32,172 nt of DNA. It comes from Ectocarpus siliculosus. Lineage: Eukaryota > Sar > Phaeophyceae > Ectocarpales > Ectocarpaceae. Below, piece by piece: positions 31,443-32,172 of this stretch; the first letter of the stretch is position 1, and each line of letters starts with the position of its first letter. The stretch spans positions 1-32,172 of the forward strand of contig FN648753.1 in the NCBI GenBank assembly GCA_000310025.1, read 5' to 3'. The position numbers and the translations under genes are program-made. Below the pieces are notes generated by a model, which was given only the letters and a program-made list of their open reading frames with translations, was not told where the DNA came from and made no database searches.

Positions 31443-32172
31443 AGGGGCCTCCAGGCGTTCCACTTTGTGACTACAGCCATCGTCCGAGAAGCCGACAAGG
31501 CAATCGTGAATAAATGCGAGACCGCAAAGGAGATCCTTGCGGAGCTCGACAAAGTACACAACCCGGAGTCGCAGGGCTCGAAACAAGCCCTCATGAAGAA
31601 GATGTTTCGATTCACGATCCCCGCACACAGCAACAGCAACCCTGTCGAGCATCTATACACGCTCGAGCTGCTGTACTCACGACTGCGGGAAAAAGGGCTC
31701 AACGCTGACACACCCTTTGTTCTCGCACACTTTGTCGATGCCCTTCCACCCGAGTACCAACAAGCCAAATTCTTGTTGGAGACGGCTACAAACCTGGACC
31801 GGGGCGAGATAATCAGGGTAGTCAGTACCGTGCACGCGAGCCTCCCGGAGGGGAGGAGGGCCACGAAGGGCCAGCGGAAGGCGGAGCATGCTTTCCTCGC
31901 GAGCGACGGTGGCAACAGGGGCGGAGCGCCCGGCCGCAACAGCGGCGGCCACAGCAAGGGCGGCGGCGGCGGTGGCAGCCAGAAGGGGAAAGGGGGTGGT
32001 CGCAAGGGCGGTGGTGGTGGCAACAGCGGCGGAGGCGGCGGCGGTGCAGGTAGCATGCACGGCCGCTGCTTCCGGTGCGGAGAGAAGGGTCACCAGGCGG
32101 CCGCCTGTACCAAGCCGGAGCCCCTGCGATGCGAGAAATGCCTGGGCTACGGACACGACAAGAGCAAGTGCT
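31443..32172 (+). pseudogene. Copia-like gag, C-terminal half with two CCHC zinc knuckles, cut by the window end
   Basis: This is the direct same-frame continuation after the TAG. It shows the rest of the Copia gag domain (CETAKEILAELDKVH, LMKKMFRFTIP, HFVDALPPEYQQAKFLL), then a basic Gly/Lys/Ser-rich linker (about 31910-32050). Two zinc knuckles follow, each C-X2-C-X4-H-X4-C: CFRCGEKGHQAAAC (32067-32108) and CEKCLGYGHDKSKC (32130-32171). These bind nucleic acid in gag proteins. No frameshift is seen. The pol region would follow beyond the window. The long minus-strand Pro-rich frame here is the shadow of the Gly-rich linker. Confidence 0.78.

Noticed and set aside
31439-32056. Long Pro-rich open frame on the minus strand
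   Set aside because: It is the antisense of the Gly-rich linker and gag domain of the Copia-like element; the + strand shows the real domains and zinc knuckles.
1-32172. CRISPR array, bacterial defence cluster or integrated large DNA virus
   Set aside because: There are no regularly spaced direct repeats with unique spacers, no cas-like or viral core genes, and the gene structure is intron-rich eukaryotic.

Overview
The window looks like nuclear DNA from a multicellular photosynthetic stramenopile, most likely a brown alga of the Ectocarpus type. This is inferred from four things: protein-coding genes split into many short exons by 0.3-1.4 kb introns with good GT-AG (and a few GC-AG) borders; a GT23-type fucosyltransferase whose Golgi-anchored layout suits an organism that makes fucosylated polysaccharide; a eukaryotic AMT-type ammonium transporter; and a mix of Harbinger, LINE and Copia-like transposons. 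There is no operon structure, no Shine-Dalgarno spacing and no prokaryotic gene packing. The species cannot be fixed from the sequence alone.

Layout. 1-440: C-rich, gene-free. 483-3132 (-): PIF/Harbinger-type DDE transposase, with an intact catalytic core in two exons and a broken N-terminal part. 3446-3793 (-): possible small gene with a 60-bp in-frame intron. 3800-5380: GA-rich and hexanucleotide repeats, otherwise unassigned. 5388-11030: a LINE-type retrotransposon (-) lying between two ~480-bp direct repeats. It is nearly full length but broken by one frameshift in a homopolymer. 11433-11873: a fold-back element with a perfect 62-nt inverted repeat. About 11960-12266 (+): a truncated 3' end of the same LINE family in the opposite orientation.

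12821-18436 (+): a seven-exon GT23 (alpha-1,6-fucosyltransferase-like) gene, predicted 454 aa, type II membrane topology. Every exon junction keeps the reading frame. Its third intron holds a 100-N assembly gap, and the sequence to the right of the gap appears to be a poor-quality repeat of the sequence to its left. 18437-22860: 4.4 kb with no gene I can support. 22864-29206 (-): an AMT/Amt ammonium transporter in at least nine exons, including a 42-nt micro-exon and two GC-AG introns. Both signature histidines are kept, a ~55-residue hydrophilic insertion lies before the 'CNG..AGLV' segment, and a coiled-coil tail follows the last membrane segment. The first membrane segment was not found. 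A dispersed repeat with a T-rich border, possibly SINE-like, lies in introns of both host genes. 30726-32172 (+): the gag region of a Copia-like LTR retrotransposon, interrupted by one in-frame TAG and running off the window with two CCHC zinc knuckles.

The two host genes are convergent and not obviously linked in function: one acts in Golgi glycosylation, the other in nitrogen uptake. The rest is transposon-rich sequence. I do not see a convincing undescribed system. The most unusual items are the domain layout and splicing of the ammonium transporter, the fold-back element, and the gap-linked pseudo-duplication.
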